Source: Pseudomonas koreensis (GTDB lineage: Bacteria; Pseudomonadota; Gammaproteobacteria; Pseudomonadales; Pseudomonadaceae). Taken from it: DNA of 64,000 nt. Below are positions 11,974 through 21,081 of the stretch, one piece after another. Every line of letters starts with the position of its first letter. Position 1 is the stretch's first letter. Where the stretch lies: positions 124,001-188,000 of the forward strand of contig NZ_JAOEJU010000006.1 in the NCBI RefSeq assembly GCF_025447595.1, given 5' to 3'. The position numbers and the translations under genes are program-made. The notes under the pieces were generated by a model, which worked only from the letters and a program-made list of their open reading frames with translations, was not told the origin of the DNA and searched no databases.

Positions 11974-12034
11974 AGCACAGCACCCCTTCCTCATGTTAAG
12001 GTCTGCACCTGATTCGTATCCCCTGGACCTGTGC

Positions 12035-13357
12035 ATGCCCCTCAGTCTTTCCCGTCGTTGGCCCTTCCGCCAACTGATCGCTGCCTCCAGCTTCGTACTG
12101 CTCGTCGCCTGCGCGGAAAAACCCACCGCCGCCGACGCTCAACCGCTTCAGACCGTTCCCGTTGCCACAGCCCCAGCGGTCATCCCGCCGGTAGTGCCGT
12201 CCGGTGACGACCTCGACCTGCAACCGACCCAGACCTTCGCCGAATGGCAGGCGGGCTTTCGCAAGGACGCTCTGGCTGCCGGCATCCGTGCCGACCTGTT
12301 CGACCGCGCATTCGCCAATGTCAGCTTCGATGCCAGCGTGATTCGCGCCGACCGCAGCCAGCCGGAATTCGCCCGGCCGGTCTGGGAATACCTGGACGGA
12401 GCCCTTTCACCCTTGCGCGTGCGCAAAGGCCAGGCCCTGATCAGCCAGTACGCCGATATCCTGCAAAGCATCGAACAGCGTTATGGCGTCGATCGTCAGG
12501 CGCTGGTGTCGGTGTGGGGGATGGAAAGCAACTTCGGCCAATTCCAGGGCAGCAAGTCGGTGATCAACTCGCTGGCCACTCTGGCGTATGAAGGCCGCCG
12601 TCCGGGCTTTGCCCATGCGCAGTTGATTGCGGCGCTGCAGATTCTGCAGCAGGGCGACATCACGCCGGAGAAAATGCTCGGTTCCTGGGCTGGCGCCATG
12701 GGCCAGACCCAGTTCATCCCGACCACCTACAACACCCACGCCGTGGATTTCGACGGTGACGGTCGCCGCGACATCTGGGGCAGCCCGGCTGACGCTCTGG
12801 CCTCCACCGCGCATTACCTGCAAAGCTCAGGCTGGCAGCGTGGCCAGCCGTGGGGCTTCGAAGTGCAACTGCCGAGCGGTTTCAACTACACCCTGGCCGA
12901 CGGCGCGATTCGCAAAAGCGTCGCCGAATGGCGGCAACTGGGCGTGATCCTGCCGAACGGCGGCCAAGTGCCGGCCGGCTCCGAGCAACTGTCCGCCGCC
13001 CTGCTGCTGCCGGCTGGCTACCGTGGCCCGGCGTTCCTGATCCTCGATAACTTCCGGGCGATCCTCAAGTACAACAACTCGTCGTCCTACGCACTGGCCG
13101 TCAGCCTGCTGTCCGAGCGCTTCAACGGTGCCGGCCTGATCAATGGCAGCTGGCCAAAAGATGACCTGCCGTTGAGCCGCACCGAGCGCATCGAACTGCA
13201 AAACCTGCTGACCGCGCGCAACTACGACGCCGGTGCGGCAGACGGGATCATCGGTGCCAATACGCGTAAGGCGATCCGCAGTGCGCAGCAGTCATTCGGC
13301 TGGCCGGCGGACGGTTATCCGACACACAAGCTGCTGGAAAGCCTGCGTAACCAGTAA
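12035..13357 (+). CDS. Lytic murein transglycosylase, MltB/SltB3 type, lipoprotein
   Basis: 440-aa enzyme that cleaves peptidoglycan glycan strands to form 1,6-anhydro ends. The N-terminal signal ends in the lipobox LLVACAEK. The SLT domain contains SVWGMESNFGQFQG (putative catalytic Glu in GMES) and the GAMGQTQFIPTTY motif. A C-terminal peptidoglycan-binding domain (about residues 380-435: LQNLLTARNYDAGAADGIIG) completes it. The start ATG 12035 (MPLSLSRRWPF) puts the signal peptide at the N-terminus; longer in-frame starts would overlap arfA. It matches the third MltB-like enzyme of P. aeruginosa at this locus. A second MltB-type gene is at 18911-19921. Confidence 0.9.
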   Translation: MPLSLSRRWPFRQLIAASSFVLLVACAEKPTAADAQPLQTVPVATAPAVIPPVVPSGDDLDLQPTQTFAEWQAGFRKDALAAGIRADLFDRAFANVSFDASVIRADRSQPEFARPVWEYLDGALSPLRVRKGQALISQYADILQSIEQRYGVDRQALVSVWGMESNFGQFQGSKSVINSLATLAYEGRRPGFAHAQLIAALQILQQGDITPEKMLGSWAGAMGQTQFIPTTYNTHAVDFDGDGRRDIWGSPADALASTAHYLQSSGWQRGQPWGFEVQLPSGFNYTLADGAIRKSVAEWRQLGVILPNGGQVPAGSEQLSAALLLPAGYRGPAFLILDNFRAILKYNNSSSYALAVSLLSERFNGAGLINGSWPKDDLPLSRTERIELQNLLTARNYDAGAADGIIGANTRKAIRSAQQSFGWPADGYPTHKLLESLRNQ

Positions 13358-13360
13358 AAC

Positions 13361-13398
13361 AAAAAGACCGCCGCCTCTTCAGGCGGCGGTCTTTTTTT
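13361..13398. terminator. Strong terminator, likely bidirectional
   Basis: A 14-bp stem, aaagaccgccgcct (13363-13376) with aggcggcggtcttt (13381-13394), is followed by further Ts and preceded by an A-run. It can serve both the transglycosylase gene and the convergent LD-carboxypeptidase gene. Confidence 0.92.
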
Positions 13399-13407
13399 GT
13401 GGTTCGA

Positions 13408-14355
13408 TCAGCGAATCACCACATCCTGCTCCAGCATCAATTCCTTCTTCCCCGCATCAAGTCGAACCAGCGCCCCCAGCGGCAACGTCAGGTTCGGATC
13501 GCAGTGCCCGCTGCGCCAGCCGGACAGCACCGGAATCCGCAGCGGCTCAAAGGTCTGCTTGAGCAGGCGGTTCAAGGCCTCGACATCCACGCCCGCCACG
13601 TCCCCGACCAGCACGCCACGCAATCTGGCCAACTTGCCCGCCAGACGCATCTGGGTCAGCAAACGGTCGATCCGGTACAGCGGCTCGTTGATGTCCTCGA
13701 TGAGCAGAATCACCCCTTCGACATCGATTTCGTAGGGCGTGCCCAGGGTCGCGGCGATCATCGCCAGATTGCCACCCAGCAAACGCCCGTGAGCGATGCC
13801 CGGTTCCACGGTGGTCAGTGGATAAGCCGCCGGATGACTCAGCACACTCCCGGCCTTCAACTGACCGCGCAGCATGGCGAAGAACGACGTCACCGTCGGC
13901 GGTTCCTTGTCCCCCAGCAGATCGGCATTCAACAACGGCCCATGAAAGGTCACGAACCCGGCGTAGCGACTGATGGCCAGATGCAGCGCGGTGATGTCGC
14001 TGTAACCGACGAAGGGCTTGGCATGGCGGCTCAGCAAGTCGTAGTCGATCCGGTCCAGCAACCTTGGCGTGCCGTAGCCACCGCGCAGGCAGATGATTGC
14101 ATCCACCTCTTCGTCAGCGAACGCCGCGTGCAGATCGTTGAGCCGCACCTCGTCGCTGCCGGCCAGATAGCCATCCTTCTCGTAGACGCTAGGGAACACT
14201 CGCAAACCATAACCCCGGGCGCGCATCCACTGAACGGCCTTTTCGGTATCCAGCGTGCCGGGGCCGGCGGGCGCAATGACGCCTATCAGCCCTTCCGACG
14301 GCAGCGCGGGCACCGGCTTGTGCGGAAAAAGGGTGTGGGTCGGTCGAACGGTCAT
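13408..14355 (-). CDS. ldcA: LD-carboxypeptidase (peptidase family S66)
   Basis: Cytoplasmic muropeptide LD-carboxypeptidase, which removes the terminal D-Ala of murein tetrapeptides during cell-wall recycling. It has 315 aa. S66 hallmarks are GLIGVIAPAGP near the N-terminus, CLRGGYGTPRLLDRID, and the nucleophile serine in VGYSDITALHLAI. The C-terminal half has GGNLAMIAATLGTPYEID and GVLVGD. ATG at 14355. It sits close to lytic transglycosylase genes, consistent with wall turnover. Confidence 0.92.
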   Translation of the reverse strand: MTVRPTHTLFPHKPVPALPSEGLIGVIAPAGPGTLDTEKAVQWMRARGYGLRVFPSVYEKDGYLAGSDEVRLNDLHAAFADEEVDAIICLRGGYGTPRLLDRIDYDLLSRHAKPFVGYSDITALHLAISRYAGFVTFHGPLLNADLLGDKEPPTVTSFFAMLRGQLKAGSVLSHPAAYPLTTVEPGIAHGRLLGGNLAMIAATLGTPYEIDVEGVILLIEDINEPLYRIDRLLTQMRLAGKLARLRGVLVGDVAGVDVEALNRLLKQTFEPLRIPVLSGWRSGHCDPNLTLPLGALVRLDAGKKELMLEQDVVIR

Positions 14356-14470
14356 CCATGGATCTCCCTGTGTGAAGTCATGCTCACACAGTAGTCAGGA
14401 ACGGCGACAAACAGAAGAGGCTCGACTGCGCCGCAGATTGCAGGAAAAGTCAGTAACGAGTGTAGGCGGG

Positions 14471-14514
14471 CAAAAAAATGCCCGCCGGGCGATAAACCCC
14501 GGCGGGCATTTTTT
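14471..14514. terminator. Bidirectional terminator downstream of lipA
   Basis: A 12-bp stem, atgcccgccggg (14478-14489) with cccggcgggcat (14498-14509), is flanked by an A-run on the left (U-run for the minus strand) and a T-run on the right. It lies 15 bp beyond the lipA stop. Confidence 0.9.
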
Positions 14515-14528
14515 CATTCAGCGCTGAA

Positions 14529-15551
14529 TCAGGAACCGAGCAGCTCGGCCTTGACCAGTTTCGCCTGTTCGTCAGCGTGGTACGAAGAACGCACCAACGG
14601 GCCGGACGCGACGTTCTTGAAGCCCATCTTGTAACCTTCCTCGGCGAACCAGGCGAAGGTGTCCGGGTGCACGAAACGCTGCACCGGCAAGTGGCTGCGG
14701 GACGGTTGCAGGTACTGGCCCAGGGTCAGCATGTCGATGTCGTGTTCGCGCATGCGCTTCATGACTTCGATGACTTCGTCGTCGGTCTCGCCCAGACCCA
14801 GCATCAGGCCGGATTTGGTCGGGATGTGCGGCATCATCTGCTTGAAGCGTTGCAGCAGGGTCAGCGACCACTGGTAGTCCGAACCCGGACGCGCAGCCTT
14901 GTACAGGCGCGGCACGGTTTCCAGGTTGTGGTTGAACACATCCGGCGGCTCGGCCGCGGTGATTTCCAGGGCGATGTCCATGCGGCCACGGTAGTCCGGA
15001 ACCAGGGTCTCGAGCTGCACGTTCGGCGACAGTTTGCGGATTTCGCGGATGCAGTCGGCAAAGTGCTGGGCACCGCCGTCACGCAGGTCGTCACGGTCAA
15101 CCGAGGTGATCACCACGTACTTGAGTTTCAGGTCGGCGATGGCGATGGCCAGGCTTTCCGGCTCGTTGACGTCCAGTGGCTTCGGACGACCGTGGCCGAC
15201 GTCGCAGAACGGGCAACGACGGGTGCAGATGTCACCCATGATCATGAAGGTCGCGGTGCCACCGGAGAAGCATTCACCCAGGTTCGGGCAGGATGCCTCT
15301 TCGCAAACGCTGTGCAGCTTGTGCTTGCGCAGCAGGCTCTTGATGCGCTCGACTTCCGGGGAAACCGGGATGCGCACGCGGATCCAGTCGGGTTTCTTCG
15401 GCAGTTCGGTGGTTGGAATGATCTTCACCGGGATGCGTGCAACCTTCTCGGCGCCGCGCAGCTTGACGCCGGCTTCAACCTTGGGACGCGGGGCCGGCCG
15501 CTCGGTCACGTCGAGCGTCGGGATCATGGTTTGCACTGCATCAGTAGTCAT
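14529..15551 (-). CDS. lipA: Lipoyl synthase
   Basis: Radical-SAM enzyme that inserts two sulfurs into protein-bound octanoyl groups to make lipoate. It has 340 aa. The auxiliary-cluster cysteines are in [13 protein letters not shown] and the radical-SAM motif is [10 protein letters not shown]. The closing R-S-S-Y motif is seen in [10 protein letters not shown]. The start is ATG 15551 ([14 protein letters not shown]). lipB lies immediately upstream with 1 bp between, so both lipoylation steps are co-transcribed. Confidence 0.97.
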   Translation of the reverse strand: MTTDAVQTMIPTLDVTERPAPRPKVEAGVKLRGAEKVARIPVKIIPTTELPKKPDWIRVRIPVSPEVERIKSLLRKHKLHSVCEEASCPNLGECFSGGTATFMIMGDICTRRCPFCDVGHGRPKPLDVNEPESLAIAIADLKLKYVVITSVDRDDLRDGGAQHFADCIREIRKLSPNVQLETLVPDYRGRMDIALEITAAEPPDVFNHNLETVPRLYKAARPGSDYQWSLTLLQRFKQMMPHIPTKSGLMLGLGETDDEVIEVMKRMREHDIDMLTLGQYLQPSRSHLPVQRFVHPDTFAWFAEEGYKMGFKNVASGPLVRSSYHADEQAKLVKAELLGS

Positions 15552-15552
15552 A

Positions 15553-16200
15553 TCAGTCGATTCCGCCCGTCAGGGTCGTCTGCTCAGCATAGTCGAGGTG
15601 TTTGACGAGCTGCGCACGCAGCCGGGCACTTACCTCGGCAAATTCAATCGATCCTGCGTGCTCGCTCAGCTGGGTCATCGCCAGCCCGGCATAGCCGCAG
15701 GGATTAATCCGTCGAAACGGCTCCAGGTTCATGTCCACGTTCAGGGCCAGGCCATGAAAGGAGCAACCGTGGCGAATCCGCAAACCCAGAGAAGCGATCT
15801 TCGCTCCGCCGACGTAGACGCCGGGAGCATCCGGCTTGGCCACGGCGGTCACGCCGTAGCTGGCCAGCAGTTCGATCAGGCAGCGCTCCATGCGGCTGAC
15901 CAGATCGCGCACGCCGAAACCGAGTCGGCGCACGTCCAGCAGCAGGTACGCCACCAGTTGGCCGGGGCCATGGTAGGTCACCTGACCGCCGCGGTCGACC
16001 TGCACCACCGGAATATCCCCCGGCAGCAACAGGTGCTCGGCCTTGCCGGCCTGGCCCTGGGTGAACACCGGCGGGTGTTCGACCAGCCAGATTTCGTCCG
16101 GGGCCGTGGTGCCACGCTCGTTGGTAAAACGCTGCATGGCCTGCCAGACCGGCTCGTAAGCCATCTGGCCAAGCTCGCGAAAGCCCAGCGTGCCCGGCAT
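15553..16200 (-). CDS. lipB: Octanoyltransferase LipB
   Basis: Transfers octanoate from acyl carrier protein to lipoyl domains, giving LipA its substrate. It has 215 aa from ATG 16200 ([17 protein letters not shown]). Family motifs are [17 protein letters not shown] and the catalytic lysine region [24 protein letters not shown] with the Cys further on in [14 protein letters not shown]. The ATG overlaps the stop of the DUF493 gene (tgatg), indicating coupled translation. Confidence 0.96.
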   Translation of the reverse strand: MPGTLGFRELGQMAYEPVWQAMQRFTNERGTTAPDEIWLVEHPPVFTQGQAGKAEHLLLPGDIPVVQVDRGGQVTYHGPGQLVAYLLLDVRRLGFGVRDLVSRMERCLIELLASYGVTAVAKPDAPGVYVGGAKIASLGLRIRHGCSFHGLALNVDMNLEPFRRINPCGYAGLAMTQLSEHAGSIEFAEVSARLRAQLVKHLDYAEQTTLTGGID

Positions 16201-16475
16201 CACAACACCATGTGCACGAAACCGGTCGCCCGCAGTTCGCTGTTGATGTTGTACAGCTGATCCTGGTCGGTCGCGACGATGTGCAACTGGATGGTGGTGT
16301 ACTTGCCGTTGCTGCTTTGACGCTCGTCCACACGCTCATCGTTGATCTTGGCGTGTTTCTTGACGATGTCGATGATCTTGTCTTTGTTGCCGACGCCCGT
16401 ATCGCTGATCACCTTAACCGGATAATCAACCTGGGGAAATTCGATCTTTGGCGCCTTTACTTCGGTATCGGTCAT
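16200..16475 (-). CDS. YbeD/DUF493 family protein
   Basis: 91-aa protein from ATG 16475 ([15 protein letters not shown]). The fold-typical elements are [10 protein letters not shown], an amphipathic helix ([12 protein letters not shown]) and the strand-forming [22 protein letters not shown]493/YbeD proteins resemble small allosteric ACT-like domains. Their conserved place between dacA/dacC and lipB suggests a link to lipoylation, not proven. Upstream in-frame codons to 16553 are not conserved in character and overlap a terminator hairpin. Confidence 0.92.
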   Translation of the reverse strand: MTDTEVKAPKIEFPQVDYPVKVISDTGVGNKDKIIDIVKKHAKINDERVDERQSSNGKYTTIQLHIVATDQDQLYNINSELRATGFVHMVL

Positions 16476-16515
16476 GGCGTAACGGCCTCGTAAGCGTAAG
16501 CCCGGTAACGAACAA

Positions 16516-16542
16516 GGCCCCGCACCGGATGGGTGCGGGGCC
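16516..16542 (-). terminator. Hairpin after dacC
   Basis: A perfect 11-bp stem, ggccccgcacc (16516-16526) with ggtgcggggcc (16532-16542), lies between dacC and the DUF493 gene. On the minus strand it is followed by ttgttcgtt, a weak U-rich tail, so partial termination is likely. Confidence 0.55.
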
Positions 16543-16559
16543 ATGCGGGTCAACTCAAA

Positions 16560-17717
16560 TCAGTTGAACAAGCCGTAGAAGAATAGACGGATGCTATCCC
16601 ACATGCGGCGGAAGATACCACCCTCCTCGACAGCGTCCAGGGCGATCAGATCGGCGCTGTGCACCACCTTGTCGTCCAGTTTCACTTCGACTTTACCGAT
16701 CACGTCGCCCTTGGCGATTGGCGCGGTCAGTTGCGGGTTCATGGTCATGCTGGCAGCAAGCTTCTTCAGTTGGCCTTTCGGCAGGGTCATGGTCAGGTCT
16801 TCAGCCAGGCCGGCCTTGACTTGATTGGTGGTGCCTTTCCACACCGGGGCCTGAGCCAGTTCGGTGCCCTTCTGGTAGAAGGTCTGGGTTTCGAAGAAGC
16901 GGAAACCGTAGGTCAGCAGCTTCTGGGTCTCGGCGGCGCGAGCCACTTCGCTGTTGGTACCGAACACCACGGCGATCAGGCGCATGCCGTCACGTACGGC
17001 CGAAGACACCATGCAGTAGCCGGCTTCGTCGGTGTGACCGGTTTTCAGACCATCGACGGTCTTGTCGCGCCACAGCAGCAGGTTGCGGTTAGGCTGCTTG
17101 ATGCCGTTCCAGAAGAACTCTTTCTGCGAGTAGATCGCGTAGTGCGCAGGGTCTTCGTGGATGATCGCGCGCGCCAGGATCGCCATGTCGTGAGCCGACG
17201 AATAGTGCTCAGGGTTCGGCAGACCGGTCGGGTTCATGAAGTGGGTATTGGTCATGCCAAGATCAGCGACGGTCTTGTTCATCAGGTCGGCGAAGGCATC
17301 TTCGCTGCCGGCGATGTGTTCAGCCACCGCGACGCTGGCGTCGTTGCCGGACTGAATGATGATGCCGTGCAGCAGGTCGCTGACAGTGACTTGCGAGCCG
17401 ACCTTGATGAACATCCGCGAACCGCCGGTGCGCCAGGCGTTTTCGCTGACGGTCACAGGGTCGTTTTCACCGATCTGGCCGCGACGGATTTCCAGCGTGG
17501 CAATGTACGCGGTCATCAGTTTGGTCAGGCTGGCCGGTGGCAGACGCTGGTCACCGTTGTTCTCCACCAGCACGTTGCCGCTGTTGGCATCCATAAGCAC
17601 GTAGGATTTGGCGGCCAGTTGTGGTGGCGACGGCATCATCTCGGCCGCGAACGCGGCAGGCGAGAGGAGCAGCGGGACTAGCAGACACAGGCGTTTGGCA
17701 AAGGTGGTGATGTTCAT
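16560..17717 (-). CDS. dacC: D-alanyl-D-alanine carboxypeptidase (PBP5/6 type)
   Basis: Low-molecular-mass penicillin-binding protein that trims the terminal D-Ala from pentapeptides in the periplasm. It has 385 aa from ATG 17717. The signal peptide runs to about residue 24 (AFA-AE). The active-site motifs are SLTK (Ser63, Lys66), SGNDAS and KTGHTDEAG. The C-terminus ends with an amphipathic anchor (WDSIRLFFYGLFN). It leads the DUF493-lipB-lipA segment but is separated from it by a hairpin. Confidence 0.96.
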   Translation of the reverse strand: MNITTFAKRLCLLVPLLLSPAAFAAEMMPSPPQLAAKSYVLMDANSGNVLVENNGDQRLPPASLTKLMTAYIATLEIRRGQIGENDPVTVSENAWRTGGSRMFIKVGSQVTVSDLLHGIIIQSGNDASVAVAEHIAGSEDAFADLMNKTVADLGMTNTHFMNPTGLPNPEHYSSAHDMAILARAIIHEDPAHYAIYSQKEFFWNGIKQPNRNLLLWRDKTVDGLKTGHTDEAGYCMVSSAVRDGMRLIAVVFGTNSEVARAAETQKLLTYGFRFFETQTFYQKGTELAQAPVWKGTTNQVKAGLAEDLTMTLPKGQLKKLAASMTMNPQLTAPIAKGDVIGKVEVKLDDKVVHSADLIALDAVEEGGIFRRMWDSIRLFFYGLFN

Positions 17718-17900
17718 CCGTCTCTCGAAATCGCTAATGGAAACTGTCCTTGCGGACAAAATTAATCAGATGGCTTTCTAACGGGCCATCGCGTGTTCAG
17801 TTGCTCACTCCAGTCACCCTTGCCGGGCTTTTGTTCTTCGACGAGCCAACAACCTGGTTCACCCCCCAATCGCTGGTGAACCGTCAATCAAGTCCTACGT
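17718..17900. other. Intergenic region between rlpA and dacC, with hairpin
   Basis: The gap probably holds the dacC promoter. An 8-bp inverted repeat, ggttcacc (17856-17863) with ggtgaacc (17875-17882), could end rlpA transcription, though it lacks a T-run. Nothing else was found. Confidence 0.4.
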
Positions 17901-18911
17901 TTACTCGGTGACCACACTTGGCGAACCCAGGTTGGCCAGGCGCACGCTGTTCTGTACCTGGGCAATTTCACCCGGCGAACCGATCGGTCCCAGGCGAACC
18001 CGGTGCAGGGTCTGCTGATTGCGCACGATCGAGCTGATGAACACCGGAGCGCTCACCATCCCGCTGAGCTTCGACCTCAGGAGTTCTGCAGCGTCCGGGT
18101 TGGCGAACGCGCCCACCTGCAGATACTGGCCAGACGCTGGTGCAGAAGCGTTTTTTTTTGCATCGAGCTGAACCGGCACGACGGCCGCGGCGTGCTGCTG
18201 CGGTGGCGGAGTCCATTGCTCGACGGTGCCGGCCGAGGCCGTGATCACCGGGGCGCTATTCTGCGCGACTTGCGGCTCGTTGAGCATCAAAGGCGCCGGA
18301 CGGCCCTTGGCGGCCCACCATTGCTGCGGGTCGATGCCTTCGACCTTGACCCGCGCGGTGCCGATTTCGGCATAACCGAGCTTTTTGGCTGCGGCGTAGG
18401 ACAGGTCGATGATCCGGTCCGAGTAGAACGGCCCGCGGTCATTGACCCGCAGGATCACGCTCTTGTTGTTGTCCAGGTTGGTCACCCGAACGTAACTCGG
18501 CAGCGGTAATGTCTTGTGGGCGGCACTCATGCCGTACAGGTCGTAGACCTCGCCGTTGGCGGTGTTCTGACCGTGGAACTTGGTGCCGTACCAGGAAGCG
18601 GTGCCGGAGGCCACGTAAGTCTTGGATTCCTGCAACGGGAAGTAGGTCTTGCCCAGCACGGTGTACGGGTTGGCCTTGTACGGGCCGGTGTGCAGGGTCG
18701 GCGTGGCGTCCGGGATGCGCGACACGTCGACGTCCCACCACGGCGCACCGTCCTTGTGGGCCCGGTTGATGTCCAGGCCCGGCTGCGCACGAACGGCAGT
18801 GGACGAAGTCTTCTGGCTCGGCGAACGGCTGGTCGAACAACTGGCGACCAGCACCGCCAACGCAGCGAAAGCCACCAGCTTCAGGGGTTTATTGATAGGC
18901 AATGCCCGCAT
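17901..18911 (-). CDS. rlpA: Septal ring lytic transglycosylase RlpA
   Basis: 336-aa lipoprotein. In P. aeruginosa RlpA cleaves peptide-free (naked) glycan strands at the division septum. The lipobox is VLVASC (Cys25). The double-psi beta-barrel domain spans about residues 100-200 (GTASWYGTKFHGQNTANGE, AAHKTLPLPSYVRV, RVNDRGPF with the catalytic Asp region). A C-terminal SPOR domain follows (QYLQVGAFANPDAAELLRSK). ATG 18911 shares one base with the stop of mltB upstream, so the genes are coupled. Confidence 0.95.
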   Translation of the reverse strand: MRALPINKPLKLVAFAALAVLVASCSTSRSPSQKTSSTAVRAQPGLDINRAHKDGAPWWDVDVSRIPDATPTLHTGPYKANPYTVLGKTYFPLQESKTYVASGTASWYGTKFHGQNTANGEVYDLYGMSAAHKTLPLPSYVRVTNLDNNKSVILRVNDRGPFYSDRIIDLSYAAAKKLGYAEIGTARVKVEGIDPQQWWAAKGRPAPLMLNEPQVAQNSAPVITASAGTVEQWTPPPQQHAAAVVPVQLDAKKNASAPASGQYLQVGAFANPDAAELLRSKLSGMVSAPVFISSIVRNQQTLHRVRLGPIGSPGEIAQVQNSVRLANLGSPSVVTE

Positions 18912-19921
18912 TACTTGACGCCCCGTGCTTGTACCAGCTGTTCAGACAGTTGATGTACGGCCATGGCGTACATCACGCTGCGGTTATAACGCGTGATCGC
19001 GTAGAAATTCTTCAGGCCCATCCAGTATTCCGGGCCATTGTCGCCTTCGAGGCGGAATGCGGTGACCGGCATGTCATCGCGCAGCGCATCATGACTCGAC
19101 CAGCCCAGCGCTCGCAACTCCCCGACGGTTTTCGTCGGTTCGATGCCGGTGGTCAGGCCTTCATCCACCTGCTCGCCCCGTACATCCGCGCGACTGACCA
19201 CCGGCTCGCCGGCGACCCAGCCGTGACGCTTGAAATAGCTGGCGACGCTGCCGATCGCATCATCCGGGTTGTTCCAGATATTGATGTGACCGTCGCCGTC
19301 GAAATCCACCGCGTAGGCGCGAAAACTGCTCGGCATGAACTGCGGCAGGCCCATCGCACCGGCGTAGGATCCCTTGAGGGTCAGCGGGTCGACCTGCTCT
19401 TCGCGCGCCAGCAGCAGGAACTCACGCAGCTCCTTGCGGAAAAATTCGGCACGGGGAGGATAGTCGAAACCCAGCGTGGACAAGGCATCGATCACCCGGT
19501 AATTGCCGGTATTACGTCCGAAAAAGGTCTCAACGCCGATGATCGACACGATCACCTGGGCCGGAACGCCGTATTCCTGCTCGGCACGGGCCAGGGTGGC
19601 CTCGTGCTGGCGCCAGAAGTCCACACCGCGGGCGATGCGCGCGTCGGTGATGAACATCGGCCGGTATTCTTTCCACTGCTTGACCCGTTCGGCGGGTTTG
19701 GAGATGGCGTCGAGAATGGCCTGCTTGCGCTGAGCCTCGCGGAACACGGCCATCAGCTGTTCGCCGGCAAAGCCGTAGTCGCGGGTCATTTCACCGACGA
19801 ATTCGGCCACCTGGGGCGAGCCTTCGTAATCGCCGGCCAACGCTTCCTGCGCGCTGCCAAGGATGCCTACCAGGCCGAGCCACGGTGCGTATCGTGTCGC
19901 CCAGTCACGCATTACTTGCAT
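18911..19921 (-). CDS. mltB: Membrane-bound lytic murein transglycosylase B (SltB1 type)
   Basis: 336-aa periplasmic transglycosylase. It has a cleavable signal (GLVGILGSAQEALAG) and MltB motifs: SIIGVETFFGRNTGNYRV (catalytic Glu in GVET), GSYAGAMGLPQFMPSSFRAYA and DFDGDGHINIWNN. No lipobox is seen, unlike the paralogue at 12035-13357. ATG 19921 is preferred because it follows the rodA stop by 17 bp; an in-frame ATG at 19912 is also possible. It sits in the rodA-mltB-rlpA series. Confidence 0.93.
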   Translation of the reverse strand: MQVMRDWATRYAPWLGLVGILGSAQEALAGDYEGSPQVAEFVGEMTRDYGFAGEQLMAVFREAQRKQAILDAISKPAERVKQWKEYRPMFITDARIARGVDFWRQHEATLARAEQEYGVPAQVIVSIIGVETFFGRNTGNYRVIDALSTLGFDYPPRAEFFRKELREFLLLAREEQVDPLTLKGSYAGAMGLPQFMPSSFRAYAVDFDGDGHINIWNNPDDAIGSVASYFKRHGWVAGEPVVSRADVRGEQVDEGLTTGIEPTKTVGELRALGWSSHDALRDDMPVTAFRLEGDNGPEYWMGLKNFYAITRYNRSVMYAMAVHQLSEQLVQARGVK

Positions 19922-19938
19922 TGAACTCTTCACCTTAT

Positions 19939-21081
19939 TCAAACCTGTGCGATCCACTTGCGATGGGTATGGATCGACATCAAAACCCCAAACGCTGACA
20001 GCAGCGTCACCAGCGAAGTTCCGCCGTAGCTAATGAACGGCAACGGCACCCCCACCACCGGCAACAGGCCACTGACCATACCGATGTTGACGAAAACATA
20101 AACAAAAAACGTCATGGTCAAGGCGCCGGCCAGCAATTTGCCGAACAGCGTCTGCGCCTGGGCGGTAATCACCAGGCCACGGCCGATCAGCAACAGATAG
20201 ATCAGCAACAGTGCGCAGATGCCCACCAGGCCGAACTCTTCACCCAGTACGGCGATGATGAAGTCGGTATGGCTTTCCGGCAGGAAGTCCAGGTGCGACT
20301 GGGTGCCCAGCAGCCAGCCCTTGCCGAATACCCCGCCGGAACCGATGGCAGCTTTCGACTGGATGATGTTCCAGCCGGTGCCGAGCGGATCGCTTTCCGG
20401 GTCGAGGAACGTCAGGATCCGCTGTTTCTGGTAGTCGTGCATGATGAAGAACCACATGGCCACCGACACCGGAATCGCCGCCGCCAGCACGCTGAGAATC
20501 CAGCGCCAGCGCAACCCGCCCATGAACAATACGAAGGCGCCGCCGGCCAGAATCAGCAGCGAAGTGCCGAGGTCCGGCTGACGCACGATCAGGGCGAACG
20601 GCACACCGATCAACAACAGGCTGATGCCGACATGCTTGAGCTGCGGCGGCAGCGTGCGCTTGGACAGGTACCAGGCGATGGTCGCCGGCATCAGGATCTT
20701 CATGAATTCCGAGGGCTGGAAGCGAATCACCCCGGGAATGTTGATCCAGCGAGTCGCACCCATGGCGTTGTGGCCCATGATGTCCACCACCATCAGCAGC
20801 ACAACGCCGACCACATAACCGAGCGGCACCCAGCGCGCCATGAACCTTGGCTCGAACTGGGCGATGACGATCATCGACACCAGACCGATGCCGAACGACG
20901 TGGCCTGTTTGGCCAGCAGATCCCAGCTCTTGCCGCTGGCCGAATACAGCACGAACAGGCTGCCGGCCGCGAGAATCAACAGCAGCACCAGCAACGGGCC
21001 GTCGATATGCAAACGTTGCAGCAGCGTCGCCCGGCGACGCATCACATCCTCGCTGGAGAGCATGCGATCGAAATTATTCAT
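19939..21081 (-). CDS. rodA: Rod-shape SEDS glycosyltransferase RodA
   Basis: Peptidoglycan polymerase of the elongasome and partner of PBP2. It has 380 aa with about ten membrane helices. SEDS hallmarks include FQPSEFMKILMPATIAWYL, RQPDLGTSLLI and the C-terminal VGVPLPFISYGGTSLVTLL. The chosen ATG 21081 (MNNFDRMLSSEDVM) overlaps the end of mrdA by 8 nt. The frame stays open a few codons further upstream. Confidence 0.95.
   Translation of the reverse strand: MNNFDRMLSSEDVMRRRATLLQRLHIDGPLLVLLLILAAGSLFVLYSASGKSWDLLAKQATSFGIGLVSMIVIAQFEPRFMARWVPLGYVVGVVLLMVVDIMGHNAMGATRWINIPGVIRFQPSEFMKILMPATIAWYLSKRTLPPQLKHVGISLLLIGVPFALIVRQPDLGTSLLILAGGAFVLFMGGLRWRWILSVLAAAIPVSVAMWFFIMHDYQKQRILTFLDPESDPLGTGWNIIQSKAAIGSGGVFGKGWLLGTQSHLDFLPESHTDFIIAVLGEEFGLVGICALLLIYLLLIGRGLVITAQAQTLFGKLLAGALTMTFFVYVFVNIGMVSGLLPVVGVPLPFISYGGTSLVTLLSAFGVLMSIHTHRKWIAQV

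Noticed and set aside
11831..12034. An N-terminal extension of the lytic transglycosylase upstream of 12035
   Set aside because: It would overlap arfA in another frame and place the lipobox far from the N-terminus.
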